This document shows positions 36,991 to 48,899 of a DNA stretch of 64,000 nucleotides, piece by piece (position 1 is the stretch's first letter; every line of letters begins with the position of its first letter). The translations under genes and the position numbers were made by a program. The notes under the pieces were generated by a model that searched no databases, had not been told where the DNA came from, and saw nothing but the letters and a program-made list of their open reading frames with translations. This stretch comes from Acholoe squamosa (Eukaryota > Annelida > Polychaeta > Phyllodocida > Polynoidae): positions 29,148,354 to 29,212,353 of the forward strand of contig OX439036.1 in assembly GCA_949317995.1 (NCBI GenBank), read 5' to 3'.

Positions 36991-39900
36991 TTATCATATC
37001 ATCGTCCCCCCTTGTCGCAGAGTGTGGGAATCTACTCTCAATTAAAATGGCTCGGTGCTTGTAATTATTAGAACTTGGTGACGCCCCCCATTATGCCCAC
37101 CACTAGTTATCACAGCCTCCTAGAAGTCCCTTCTTCCAGTCATAAGTTCCCCTGCCCCCAGTGGCCCCTCAACTCTGTTCCCATGACACACCCGCCCCAC
37201 GAGTTAAATGCATGTCATAAAGACTTTGGATCCCGGGATCGAGCCCCCTTGGATCCTTCCTAGAACCTTCTCACAATGACACTTGATTTTGATCATGCAT
37301 GATCCAAAATCATCAAGTGAGACCACCACCTCACAGAGACGCCCGGGGTTGGTATAGATAATTATGGGAGATATATTTAGGCGGTGGTTGTGGTTCCCCC
37401 GGGACAGATTATTCCCATGCACCTGGGTTCATCCGCAATTTGTGGCGCATTCTTCAAGGATAACCATTTTGATCTTTGGTGCCCATTCATGGTTGCTCTG
37501 GGGGAAAGTTCACGGCCTTCTTTTACCCCCACCCCACCCATGCCATCTCCACCCCCGTGTCTTTTAGCATATCATGGACTCTATACTGATGAAAATCATG
37601 GGAATATTGCATGAGGATGTTATCATGGACAAAACAACATGTAATTACGAAAGTGTTATTATTTGAAAAAAAAAAGTACTAGAATTATGTACATCTGGCA
37701 ACTGGTTGAGTGCAAAGTTTGCGGTATCTAATGGGCAGATCTGGCGGGTTCATGTCAGGGTGCATTTAGTGCATGGCTGTGAAGGGTATGGCAGTAGGGC
37801 GGAGGGATAATTGGGGCTGGCTGAGGGAGTATGTTGGCCATGGTCAGTGCTGGTCAGTGGCCTGGTACCTGACAGACCCATGAGTGCTGGGTGGTAGATG
37901 GAGCCTGCATACCTGTGCACCCTGACACGCTGACATGACACACCCACACCTCGGCCATCCAGTACACGCACAATTTGATATCAACTGATATCAACTGAAA
38001 CGATCCCTCTGATCGAGAGCTATTTGCTTCAATTGCAGACGAGAAAGAACAGACAGCACAACGAAAATACGCTAGAAATTTCCTTTTCCATCACAAAAAA
38101 CGATATAATCCCTGAAGCTCATCGGATGTCTAAACATTACTTGATATTGTCTTCCCCTTGGATATTTTGATTTGTAAGAGCCATCTCATTCTAATGGTGG
38201 TCACTGGTATATATGCACGCAAGATGATCATTATAGGGAGCTCAGAGCGCCACACCCCTGGACCTGTGTGGCATTTAAAGTGGTCAACGGAGTAGAGAGC
38301 CTAATTATGGATAAATACCGTTTGCAGCCCTGTTTTAAGTGTAATTTACATGATGATAAAATCGTATTAAGAAATTAAATGATGGGAAGCTGCCCCAGTG
38401 CACTTGCAATCTGTAGACCATGAGACAAGTCTACTTCAGGAATGGGAAATTAGGAGATTTAATTAGTTACTAATGACTTGTAATATTCACACATTAAGGC
38501 AGGGATCAGGCAGGGTTAGAGGGGAATGGTTAGAGTGGTAGGGTGCTCCAGGACCCAGGGCTAGAGGTTAGATTATAGTGGAGTACACCTTGGCGTGGGC
38601 GCGGCGGGTGACATCACATATGTCACCATTATCACCTGGCCGGGATTCAGATGGGGGCACACGCTAATCATTCCCTCCCAGCTACCAGCAGGTGCTTATC
38701 TGTCTGTGACGGCCAGGTGGGAGTTATAATGTGGGGTACTTTCACTCATATTTACACTTACATGTATACAACTCTTTCCCTTTATCCCTTAAATACCATG
38801 CAGTCTATATGATATTTGATACAATAGGGTTTTAGTGAACAGAAAACGTTCTGTACTTGTCATTTCGTGTCTCCATGGGTGTGCACTTCATTTTTTGGTT
38901 AACCACTGCCACCTAGACTTTCCTGTTTGTGTCACAGACTAGATCTGGCACGCAGACATGATCAGGAGGTGGGATGATGTCTAGCAGTCAGGCCTGGGAG
39001 GATCTCGCTACATTTTCCCACGGGTAGGATGGAAGCGAGGAGGGAGTTATTTATGCTGGACCCTGAGTCCTGTAGATCTACGGCTTGCCCACATGCCATT
39101 CTATTGCTGGATTGGACAAGTACTTTAAACATTGCCTTCTATATTCCTGCATACATCGTTTGATCAACTGCCTTCCTATTTTACCATGCATAAATCATAC
39201 CTGATCGCCGACCTTCAAACATGCGTGCTCTGCTCGGGTCAGGACGTCTTGTTTGCCATAATTATTAAAATGAAAACAATAATATGTATACGTGGGTGTT
39301 TCTAATGTAATTGCAGAATCTCTAGAATTAGCATAGGCCCAGTAAATAGAATGACAAAAGTGCGCCACTAATGACAGTGATTACATCACTTATAGTTCAT
39401 TATGAACACAATTTCTGTGTAATTACGAAGGGAATTCAAAGCCACAGAAGCTATACATCCTAATGCAATTTTAATATCCACAATATCATAACGTCAGTAT
39501 CATGGGTGGGTACAACTATTTTATTATCTTAATTTAAAATGATGAAGCTCTGATATTTGCAGAGACTTTGGGGTGGAGTTGCGATGGGATTGGTCGATCA
39601 GCTTAAGTGTGATTTGTTCTGACACTTATATGACATACACCTTTCCCAATCCCCAGACTATGTAGTATGTAAATCCCGGGGGCGACTCAGCTGCAACTGT
39701 ACCGGGAGGTTTAGTTATGATTTGGAGGGATATGGGTACTTTTTCACTCTCTAGGGAGGGGAATAACGTACTCCAATATCGGTGTTTTTACAAGAGTCAC
39801 GCCATTATGGATGTCATATCTTAGAGGGAGGGTAGGGGGAAGGGGGTCAGTTCTGCGGGTCCATGACCACACATACTGGTAGAAAAAAATGGGAGTCGCC

Positions 39901-40035
39901 CCCCCCCCCACCGGGTTGTAAACCTACTTGAGCACAAGACTGCTGCGTGTATTAATCTGAACCGCCAATATCGTAACCGATATATAATTACCATGAAGAC
40001 AAATTATCAACCTCACTTTGGCCAATACTTGACAA
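36991..40035. other. Non-coding stretch, partly homeodomain-core-rich
   Basis: Unique, AT-rich segments (38320-38500 and 39260-39540) have many TAAT cores. An 11-base C run is at 39899-39909. No coding exon was found. Confidence 0.5.
39260..39540. promoter_or_regulatory. Homeodomain-core-rich unique segment (candidate enhancer)
   Basis: Non-repetitive AT-rich sequence with many TAAT/ATTA cores (CATAATTATTAAAATG, TAATGTAATTG, GTGTAATTACG, TAATGCAATTTTAAT). The same style occurs at about 38320-38500. Conservation would have to be shown before calling it functional. Confidence 0.25.
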
Positions 40036-40370
40036 TGACCTTCCGTGACACAAGGTCAGTATCAAGCCTTCAAGGTCATCACCAAAACTCCGCAGCCCCT
40101 TATACGATTAAACCTATTCTGAGGTAATCACTCTTCTATTTGGACGTATACTACCTTCCCACCCGGTTCATCCCAAACCTCAGCAAACCTTTCACCCAAG
40201 GTCCACTCAAGGTCATTTTGATTGACCTTTGCCGAACCCCAGGTCAGGTCATCTCTGGTGGGTGTGCAGGTTGATATTTCAAGTATTGGGGTGGAGTTGT
40301 CCTGTCGAGGCATATCAGGTCCGGCAGAGCCCTAGCTACTGACCTTTGAGCCAAGTTCCACAGGAGGTCA
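40036..40370. promoter_or_regulatory. Cluster of nine AGGTCA nuclear-receptor half-sites
   Basis: Within 335 bp there are nine exact AGGTCA or TGACCT hexamers, at 40036, 40053, 40073, 40210, 40223, 40241, 40246, 40340 and 40365. Two are extended TCAAGGTCA sites as bound by SF-1/ERR-type monomers, and two overlap as AGGTCAGGTCA. Random expectation is well under one. Nuclear receptors bind such half-sites singly or paired. Whether this is used, and by which gene, is unknown. Confidence 0.5.
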
Positions 40371-40754
40371 GCCTGGAGGCTGGCCTGCCCACCTGACACT
40401 GACCAGGTGAGGGATGGACCCGGGCCATCCTCCTCATCCCCACAGCCTCTCAAAACTATCCACAACCCATGGTAATGAAAAGGATAACATGGTTATAGAA
40501 CATGAGTGGCAGCAGTGTTGATGAACAGAAAGGACAGTACAACTAATTGGGATTGCGTATAAATTACCACATTACTGCTTCGGTGTGTATTTTTAATTTG
40601 GTATTCATAGCCGGTAACTGTAAATATGTACGTCTGTGATTGTAGTTTACAGAAGAAAGATAAGGCATGTGGTGCTTGGTGCTGGGTTTAGTCTAGATAA
40701 CACCATTCCCTCCTCTGCCCCCTCTGTTGTTGGGGTACAGGAAGGTGTGGAGAG

Positions 40755-41261
40755 CCCGGCCCCCGCACTCCCCATGTCAACTGACACCATCCTCGTTAAA
40801 GGAAATGGAAAACATCCCCTATCCACGGATTTTGGAGCTAAAAAGGCACCCTATTTATTATAAAATCACTGATTTTTGGTGCCTAGAAATAACCCCTATT
40901 TTCAAAAAACACTGACATGAAAAATAATCTACCTCCTTTATTAAAGAAAATACTGACGAGTTCATTAATACAAGCCTTATTGAATATAACAAACGGAGAT
41001 AAAATGATTATGTGGCTCAACTACAATGACATTTTGCTGTGCATAGGATTGTGATGCCATTTCATGAAACTTCCTAGGCAAAGGTTGTGTGTTCCCTCTA
41101 AAAAATCTCACAAATTTTCAATTTAAGTATTTTTCTTGGGGAAAAAATACCCCTATTTCTGAGAACACACAAATCTGTGAACCCTCAAAAAAGATGACCC
41201 TATATCAGTGTTTTTGGTAATGAGGATGGTGTCCAAAGGACATGGAAGTGCGAGGGCTGGG
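40755..41261. mobile_element. MITE with perfect 8-bp target duplication (hAT-like)
   Basis: The 507-bp unit is flanked by identical GTGGAGAG at 40747-40754 and 41262-41269. The terminal inverted repeats pair CCCGGCCCCCGCACT with CCCAGCCCTCGCACT and continue through CCATGTC and GACACCATCCTC. An 8-bp duplication fits hAT-type transposition; the ends are not the usual CAG type, so family is uncertain. The AT-rich interior encodes nothing. The right duplication directly abuts an AT array. Confidence 0.87.
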
Positions 41262-41269
41262 GTGGAGAG

Positions 41270-41270
<1 letters not shown>

Positions 41271-41367
<97 letters not shown>

Positions 41368-41388
41368 GTATATATATATATATATATG
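41271..41388. repeat. Interrupted (TA)n / (TATG)n microsatellite
   Basis: About 118 bp of TA dinucleotides interrupted by single TG steps and a short GTAT run. It produces Ile-Tyr open frames on the minus strand that are not genes. Confidence 0.97.
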
Positions 41389-44300
41389 CACGTTCAATGA
41401 CTGCATCCAAGGCCTGAAAGTATTGGTGAGATGAAGAGGATTCCAGGTCATCCACACTACATCCATATATGGAGACACACTAAGTGGGAGGTACAGCCTT
41501 TGTTATTGGATGACCTTTGATCCAATTGCCCTTGTCCGTGACCGAATAAGCATGTTAAGCTTACTGAGCCGCATTTATGGTGACGGAATGTCACCCGTCA
41601 TTTATTGAGTCGATGTGGCCCATGCGTGGATGCACACAGTTGATAATACAATAACATGTACATGTGTTGTAATCAGTTGTATGTACTCTTATCATACTTA
41701 AATGGAAAAGATCGTCCCTTTTCCTCTTTGGTTTGGAAATATGATTTGCCTTTTACTGAATAGGTCCACCATCTGCATATTAAAAAGCGTGTGCCTCAAA
41801 CTAGAATGGCCATATGTATCTGATATATGAACCCGTGATGGTATACGTACGTGATAATACCAGCTACATTGCCAAAGCCTCCAGCAATAAACCCATTTCT
41901 CTGTCACATTGGGTGGGGTTAGACTGGAGACAGACTATGGAGGATTAAGGTCGAGGAAGGGGACCCGGTAATGCCTGCTTTATCCTATTCACTAACCACT
42001 GCAGCTACATAATCAAATTCCAACCACATTTCTGCGTGACTAAAATAATCGAATTGGGAGGCTCTTCCAGCAAACGGATGAGGAAACAGAACATGATGGG
42101 TGGCGACGACGACGAGAAAAAGGGACAAAAATTGCAGAAAAGCACCTAAGGCACAGCCTACAATGGCACTGAAGTGGTGTTAGCCGGATTGGTGAGAGAG
42201 AGAGGGTGTATTGTACTAGTTATGGCTTGATTAAGCGTTAGTAGTAAAACCTGTGTGGTCCTGGCACGAGTGAAATTTAACCTGGGCTCACTGAGGGATA
42301 AATGAAGTGTTGACGAGCGAGTGACTGAATATATACCCATGAGTCCACCACCAAGCTAGTATTCCTTCCTCTCTATACCTTCACCCATGTTGGGATAAGG
42401 GTGACAGCCCCCCCCCCCCCCTCCTCCATGTCTTGCCCACACACGCTGTGAGGAGGACAGTGGTGAGGGGGTTGACAGGTAGTAGTAAAAAAGAAAGGGA
42501 GGAGGAACAGTAGACAGGGATGATGTATCTACCTGTCCATCAAGGTACTTATACCCTTGGCGTTCTGCCTACGTACAGACAATACCTGACCAGGTGAGAT
42601 AAAGGTGAGACTATGGGGGAGAAGTCTGAAGAAAGGTGATGCAGCAGAAAAAAAAATACTGCCCTGGTGATAACCGATCCTGACATCCAGATATAAATAG
42701 CGCTAGATCGTCTCTAAGTCCAAAATTATCTAACAGGTAAGCGTGTGAGCCAATCAAAGATAGATTTATCATCTTCAGATAGATTGCTTTTAAGATATAA
42801 CCTCTTCTATTTGTGAACACTGTTAAATATCGTATATAGGGTCTATGATTAAGGGGGGGGGGGATCCAGACGAGGACATCGTTGGAGACCGATACGCCTC
42901 CTTACCACAGGTAGGAGAAGTAAGCCCTCAGCAGACAAGCTAATAACCAGTCCACTTTACAAATCGTGCTTAGAGGGCTGCATTAAATAACGCAGCTCTG
43001 AAACCTACGTGCTAATTTCCAACAGTATGAATGTAGCACATACACGCGAGTGGCACATTTGTCAGTGCCTCTGTAATATTAAAGCTTCTTTTCGCCTTCT
43101 GCAGGAGAAGGGGTAATCTACTGCACGCCTAACCTTTGTTTCGGATCCTGTGAGTACATTTTATTTTGCGAGGGAGTGTCTGTGAAATGGCTGTATAAAA
43201 ATGGTGGAGAACCATTTGTTGAGATTTAATGACAATGTAGTCAAACTGCGACTATGTTCATGGTAATCACGGGCGCAGAACTAGTCTGCTACCAGATTCT
43301 TTGTGTTGTTCATGGTATAGGTGCAGGGTCTGCCACTGACAATGTACCCTCTCTCCCCTGTGGGTAAAAGTAACCCTTCTCCTCTGTGTCAATATGACTG
43401 TGGCCCTCAAAGCACATGGCTATGGCTATAATTAGCTGCATAGGTCCCAAGCTGCCAGCTCACCACTGAGGTTATACTGGGGCCCTTGATGGGGGGGGGG
43501 GTCCTAATGTCATACATAGGATTTTAAGAAATGCACATGTCCCATATCAAGAGCAATTCCCAGTGTCACCAGCATAGCTAATCCAAGAAGAGTACCAGTA
43601 TGATGATGTGGATTCCCTTTTTTGTCTAGATCAAGGCCCTATCCAGTGAAATACCTATTTTCATTATAAATTCAGTACTCTATATTTTGAGTAAATTTAT
43701 TCTGACAAAATCTGTAATACATCTGCTACCATAAAGGCAGGCATTCATCTTATATACCCCAAAAGCTTCTTTTGGTGACCTCTCTATGTGTAAAAAAAGA
43801 CACCTCCCCTTTCCTTTATACCCCCTAATAAAATAAGTAATATGCCCTATTTTTTGTCACTAAGTCCCATTTCACATGTCGAATTTGAAAAATGGCCCTG
43901 CCACATGTCACTAGCATAGCTATATCCCATGCCAATTTTAAGAAATAGCCATGTCAACATGTCGATTTTAATGGTGTAGGGCCACAACACTAGCTTGGCA
44001 GGCACTGGCAGTAGTCAATTGGACTCAAGGCTGCACTCAGAGAGGGTGTAGTGTTGGAAATTGGTTTAGAATAAACGGAAGCTGTAAAATTATGAAAGAC
44101 TTACAAATAATTCCCATAAATCAAAATACTTGCATATAAAAATTTCTGATATATTTTAGAGACCGGACGATTTTACTCATGAGACAAGACAGAAAATAGT
44201 TTACTAGAGTTCTGATAGATGACAGCAATAGGAAAATGACTAGTGTCACACACTGGGCCCTCTACACCGCCTCTCAGCTTGGCGATTGCACTGACTTAGT

Positions 44301-45164
44301 TCTTGCGCGTGATGGTAATAGATGAGGGTGCAATATGTAATACTCGGTGAGGCCACACTAAACCCAGTATAGGCACTTTGCCCTTGAGTGTGCCTCACTC
44401 TATTAGCCCCCCCCCCCCCACACACACACATTTACGCCCTCTGTCACTGCAGGACCAATGTCACCCTCCTGTTTATTAAGCGATTAGTGATGCTCATTTG
44501 TAGACCAGACTACCCTCTGCCCAAACACTGCCTCCACCGCCAGAACCGTGTCTATTCCTGGTCACTTTATTGTGGGAGTCATTAGACCAAGCCGGGGGAC
44601 ATTCCCATACATAGTAAAGCATACTGTCTGACAATTTTCCTAATGGTTCGAGACCCAAGGTAGGAAAAAATATCATAATTGCTGTGGACGGGCCCCCAGG
44701 TGTCCCAGACCACATATATCCCCTCCCCACCACACAACCCACATCTCCACTGCCACAGCCACCCGGTAACCCCCCGCCCACCTTGTCTTCAATGGGTTTC
44801 TTCAATAGACTTTCCTGCCTGGATGCACACTATCCCCTACAATACCTAGCAACTATACATTGTGACCACTTTTAGGCCTAGGCCGCAAAAACTCATTATG
44901 GGAGGGCTGTGACAGTTGGAAATGTGTTAAATGTAGTCAGTAGTGTTGGTCCTGTCGGAGTCCAATATATATGATATCAGCAAAGAAAGTGCAGTCTGAC
45001 TGGAGGAGAACATTCTATTCACATATACACACCCAATACCTCTCTCATATATAGGTCATATCAACCTATACGAGTTATCCATTCTGAATAGCATCTCCCT
45101 CATAAATAGTATTGGGGGGGGGGGGCTAGTTGTTCAGGGGTCCCATGCCCCACGATCCCCAAAG
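41389..45164. other. Non-coding stretch
   Basis: C/G runs occur at 42408-42421, 42853-42863, 43491-43501, 44407-44419 and 45114-45125. Imperfect direct repeats around 43520-43590 and 43900-43960 (TTTTAAGAAAT, AGCATAGCTA) may be remnants of an old element. Confidence 0.5.
43044..43098 (-). CDS. Weak candidate exon on the minus strand, unknown product
   Basis: On the minus strand a strong acceptor (taccccttctcctgcag) precedes a frame KAKRSFNITEALTNVPLA that reaches a gtatgt donor. It is on the same strand as the kinase exon and upstream of it, but it does not match a kinase N-lobe. Support is the splice sites only. Confidence 0.15.
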
Positions 45165-45572
45165 GTGTTATCACGGTATGAAAATGATGTCCATGTGTTC
45201 TGCAAGAATGGACGGACAGGACAATACAAATGTTGCATCACACACAAAATGTATACAACTCGACCCTTGATAAGTGAATTTATAAAATGTGTATTTTTTT
45301 CTCACCCTTTATATAATATTATATCAAAAATACGATTTGATACACAGATTAATTACAGAAGCGGTATTGGCAGTATGTCATTAACAACCCGCTTTGATAT
45401 TGGTTCACCAATTTCAAATTATAATGTAGTCACAGTAGGTAACCAATTGTTTACAAACGTATTTAATAATTCTGAGTTGTCTGGTAGGAACATTGAGAGG
45501 GGTTATGACAAGAAATTGATATTTTCCTACATTTTTCTTAGCCTGGGCATTTACCCAGTACTATTACATCAG

Positions 45573-45768
45573 CCTGGCCCTGTGCAGTCTCAGTCTACAG
45601 ATATGCAGGACTGGCCTACAGACGACGTTACGTGGTATAGATGGGAAGAGGCGCCGGAGGAGGGGCCGTTTCACCTGTCACTGCGGGGGGTCGGCACCAT
45701 GCCTCACCTGTATGTACACCTGAGGAGGGGTAGTCACAGACAGCAGGACGTCGATACACAGCAGGCAG
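45573..45768 (+). CDS. Candidate exon at the 3' end of the longest open frame in the window
   Basis: An open frame of 204 codons runs 45165-45779. Its first two thirds are AT-rich and low in coding character. The last third is GC-rich with many CpGs and reads like protein (…TDMQDWPTDDVTWYRWEEAP, then EEGPFHLSLRGVGTMPHLYV). An acceptor (tactattacatcag) at 45572 and a donor (GGCAG|gtagtc) at 45769 frame exactly this part as a 196-bp exon. I do not recognise the peptide. The whole 204-codon frame is longer than expected by chance, so this is the best unassigned coding candidate, but it may be spurious. Confidence 0.27.
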
Positions 45769-46508
45769 GTAGTCTCTAGTGTGTATGAGTGAAAAGACAC
45801 TCCTGTAATCATCTTTATCTCCATCTCATTGCTGGTCATGGAATTGTCACCACCACCTCCCTATTTCGGGTTCAGCCCTTTGGGAAAAACTCACACTTTC
45901 CGAAACACAAGACCATTTATATATCAGTTATTTGATGTTATTTTGTTATAGTCTCATACAGTTTTACCTAGGAAGTTCACATTATCATTAGTATTGTAGT
46001 GGAGGTGTCCCGGATATGCGTCACTCTGTCTGTAGATGGCCTCGACCCCTGTCTGTAGATGGCCTCAACAGAAACAAGAGGGAAATTTCTTATATCATAT
46101 GTGCATTGTACTCACGCCAAGTCTAAACACGCAAGCCTGAAAATCATGCGTTTTGATAAGAGTTCTCTTATTTTCCTTTTTCTCTTCTTTTTATGCCAAG
46201 GCTCATCATAATGACAGACTTTCTTCATGCCCTTTGCTTTGAGACACCCGCCCTACTAGTACAGGACATGGCTGATGACTCTATATAACCTGTCAGGACG
46301 TGCAGAAGGGACCGTGCACGCTGATATCAGCAAGAGGTCCACATGTCGGTACCATCGTCTGTCATTATCTACCGCCTTCATTAACCGCTCTGTCATTATG
46401 CCAACTGGGCTAAGTGGGATCGCCGCTATAATATATAGGGAACTGCCCATGGCCATCCCTTGGATCCCGCTGGTCACGGTACACGCCCAACTACCAGCAC
46501 CACCTCCT

Positions 46509-46553
46509 CACGTGACCCCACGTGACCTCTGACACCCTGGCGGCCCCTAGTGG
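46509..46553. promoter_or_regulatory. Two CACGTGAC E-boxes and a CTCF-like core
   Basis: CACGTGAC occurs at 46509-46516 and 46519-46526, exactly ten bases apart, the core of CLEAR/USF-type E-boxes. At 46541-46553 the minus strand reads CCACTAGGGGCCG, one step from the CTCF core CCACTAGGGGGCG. They sit in a CpG-rich patch (45.6-46.57 kb) just before the direct-repeat-bounded element. Function is inferred from motif matches only. Confidence 0.35.
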
Positions 46554-46585
46554 AAACGGAGCGAACTCGAGAGCGTCGACATAGG

Positions 46586-47038
46586 GGCTGCAGAACACTA
46601 ATTATTTTTCCACTGTTGGCCTATATAGCTTTTGGGCGAAAATAAAATACTTGTGCAAGTATCTGGGCTTAGCCACTATTATTTTCTTGTAGATATACAT
46701 TTTTCCCAATAATTTAGGGCCATGGCATGTGGTACAATGTGATTAACTTTTTTGCTATAGGCCTTAGAGTGCGGACATACCCAGATTTGGGGGTTTTGCA
46801 GTGAATGATTTCAATACATTCTCTAATTAAATAGAGTGCACCCCCCTCAACTTACCATCAAATATCAGCCTAAATAACACTCAAATCTATTAATATACAC
46901 CCTAAGGATTAATTTGATACCTGGTTTGCCTACCCACTGTCAGATTTTAGACCAATAATCATTGTACAACACCCTTCAGTGCGGAGCTACAAAGTGTCTC
47001 CTGCTGCCACCTCCCGTCAATTAGTGTACTGCAACCTA
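46586..47038. repeat. Left direct repeat of the 46.6-48.4 kb unit
   Basis: 453 bp, identical by eye to 47947-48399. Its own ends are also weak inverted repeats of each other (TAGGGGCTGCAG against CTGCAACCTA). Confidence 0.93.
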
Positions 47039-47946
47039 AAGGCCTGGGTTGGAATCTTGGTGGTCAATGAAATAGCTTGGAAAGCTTTTATTCACTGGCC
47101 CAGTAATGTCTTATCCAGAATCTTTTACTTTTATGCTCCTCAGGCCCCTTAAATCTCTCTGAGAATCACTTCCCAGAGCGGGTATCAGTCTGTGCGCTCT
47201 CTGTAGATTTTATCGATTTCTAGCATTGACATGGACATATGGTGCTTTCACATAGAAAATATGATCACAGGGCCAAGAAATTTGACATGCTGATAGCCAA
47301 GGGGCACCACATGACGTGCTGAGTGTTATTCTCTCTCTAGGTGCTATAATTCACAGAAATATTTGGCTAAAATGTATGAAAAACCCTCGGAAATATAATG
47401 ATATAAAGGAATAAATTCAACAAAATGCATCTTAACTCCATGTGTAATGGCTTAGATGGCCCCATTTACACATTATTCAAGCTCCCCCATATAAGGACAA
47501 CAAAATCTACCAGATATGGTGAATACAAGGACATTTTATTAAGTGTCAGTAAACATTCATTGGCTGCATAGCTCGGGGAGAGAAAAATGATGTTTTCCCC
47601 CGATGCATGAAAAGGCCTCCCATAGAGCACTGAGGACGATAGAAATAGATGGAAACAGCTGAGAATGTAAAATTCAGGTCATTCTGACCCTGAAAACCAT
47701 AATTTTGGTTACCTGGCACCCCCAAGAGAGAAGTATCAGGCTTGCGGATTGACACCAGAATATTTCTCATAAACCTCTCCAAGGCCGAAACTCCGCTACT
47801 ACGATTTTCAGTGATTTCTCACTAATTTTATTGATTCCCTTGCCCTTTCTCACCATAACATTGTCAAACTGACTTGCCCTAAGCAAAATAAACACATTTT
47901 TGCGAGATTTGACAAACTTGGTAGAAGGCCCTATATAGCCCGTAGA

Positions 47947-48399
47947 GGCTGCAGAACACTAATTATTTTTCCACTGTTGGCCTATATAGCTTTTGGGCGA
48001 AAATAAAATACTTGTGCAAGTATCTGGGCTTAGCCACTATTATTTTCTTGTAGATATACATTTTTCCCAATAATTTAGGGCCATGGCATGTGGTACAATG
48101 TGATTAACTTTTTTGCTATAGGCCTTAGAGTGCGGACATACCCAGATTTGGGGGTTTTGCAGTGAATGATTTCAATACATTCTCTAATTAAATAGAGTGC
48201 ACCCCCCTCAACTTACCATCAAATATCAGCCTAAATAACACTCAAATCTATTAATATACACCCTAAGGATTAATTTGATACCTGGTTTGCCTACCCACTG
48301 TCAGATTTTAGACCAATAATCATTGTACAACACCCTTCAGTGCGGAGCTACAAAGTGTCTCCTGCTGCCACCTCCCGTCAATTAGTGTACTGCAACCTA
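47947..48399. repeat. Right direct repeat of the 46.6-48.4 kb unit
   Basis: The second copy, same orientation, 1361 bp downstream of the first. Confidence 0.93.
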
Positions 48400-48839
48400 G
48401 GTGGTAAGCTGAACACCCACAGGTCTACACTGTACATGGGTGGTGGTTATAATGGATGATGAGATGGACTCTACCTCAGGCACCCGACTCATGGAATAAA
48501 ATGTTCAGGCACAGAATATCGTAATAGAACATCAACCCTATCCCACTAGTGTTATTTCTGTGACTTAGTTGCCCTGAGGTCATATAATGTAAATGTAATC
48601 CATATGATGATTATAACCAGACTCTCTAGTACAGTATTCCCCTGAATGATACTTTGTAGGTAGTGAAGGGTGGCGTGCAGCATACATCGTCGCCTCAGTG
48701 CAACAAAGTTGTATCTGCATATTTCAAGTTTTTGCAGGAGAGGTAAAATGCCAATGGATGCAATTACTTGAGCAAAAAGTTGACACAAGCTTATTGTATT
48801 GCAGCCTGTGGACATATATAGGGATCAATAGATGTTTAA

Positions 48840-48899
48840 AAAAACACACACACACGCACGCACGCACGCACGCACACACACACAATAAAAAAAAACACA
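48840..48899. repeat. (CA)n/(CGCA)n microsatellite
   Basis: ACAC repeats, a GCAC tetranucleotide run, ACAC again, then poly-A. Confidence 0.95.

Larger units (their letters stand above)
46582..48399. mobile_element. 1.8-kb unit bounded by two identical direct repeats (LTR-like, non-autonomous candidate)
   Basis: Two direct copies of one sequence bound this unit, at about 46586-47038 and 47947-48399, and by eye are identical over 453 bp. Within each, the core 46589-47033 (and 47950-48394) starts TGCAG and ends CTGCA, giving the TG…CA termini of an LTR with short inverted ends (TGCAGAACAC against GTGTACTGCA). The internal part, about 0.9 kb, shows no recognisable gag, pol or env sequence. I see no clean target duplication at the outer borders and no clear primer-binding site or polypurine tract. 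If an LTR element, it is a small non-autonomous one, and the identical repeats point to a recent insertion. Alternatives are a recent segmental duplication or an assembly artefact. Confidence 0.5.

Noticed and set aside
43520-43960. Direct partial repeats (TTTTAAGAAAT, AGCATAGCTA) as element ends
   Set aside because: They are direct rather than inverted, short and without borders or duplications.
45165-45572. First two thirds of the 204-codon frame as coding
   Set aside because: AT-rich, no CpG or coding character, and initiated only by a non-ATG codon; kept only the last third as a weak exon.
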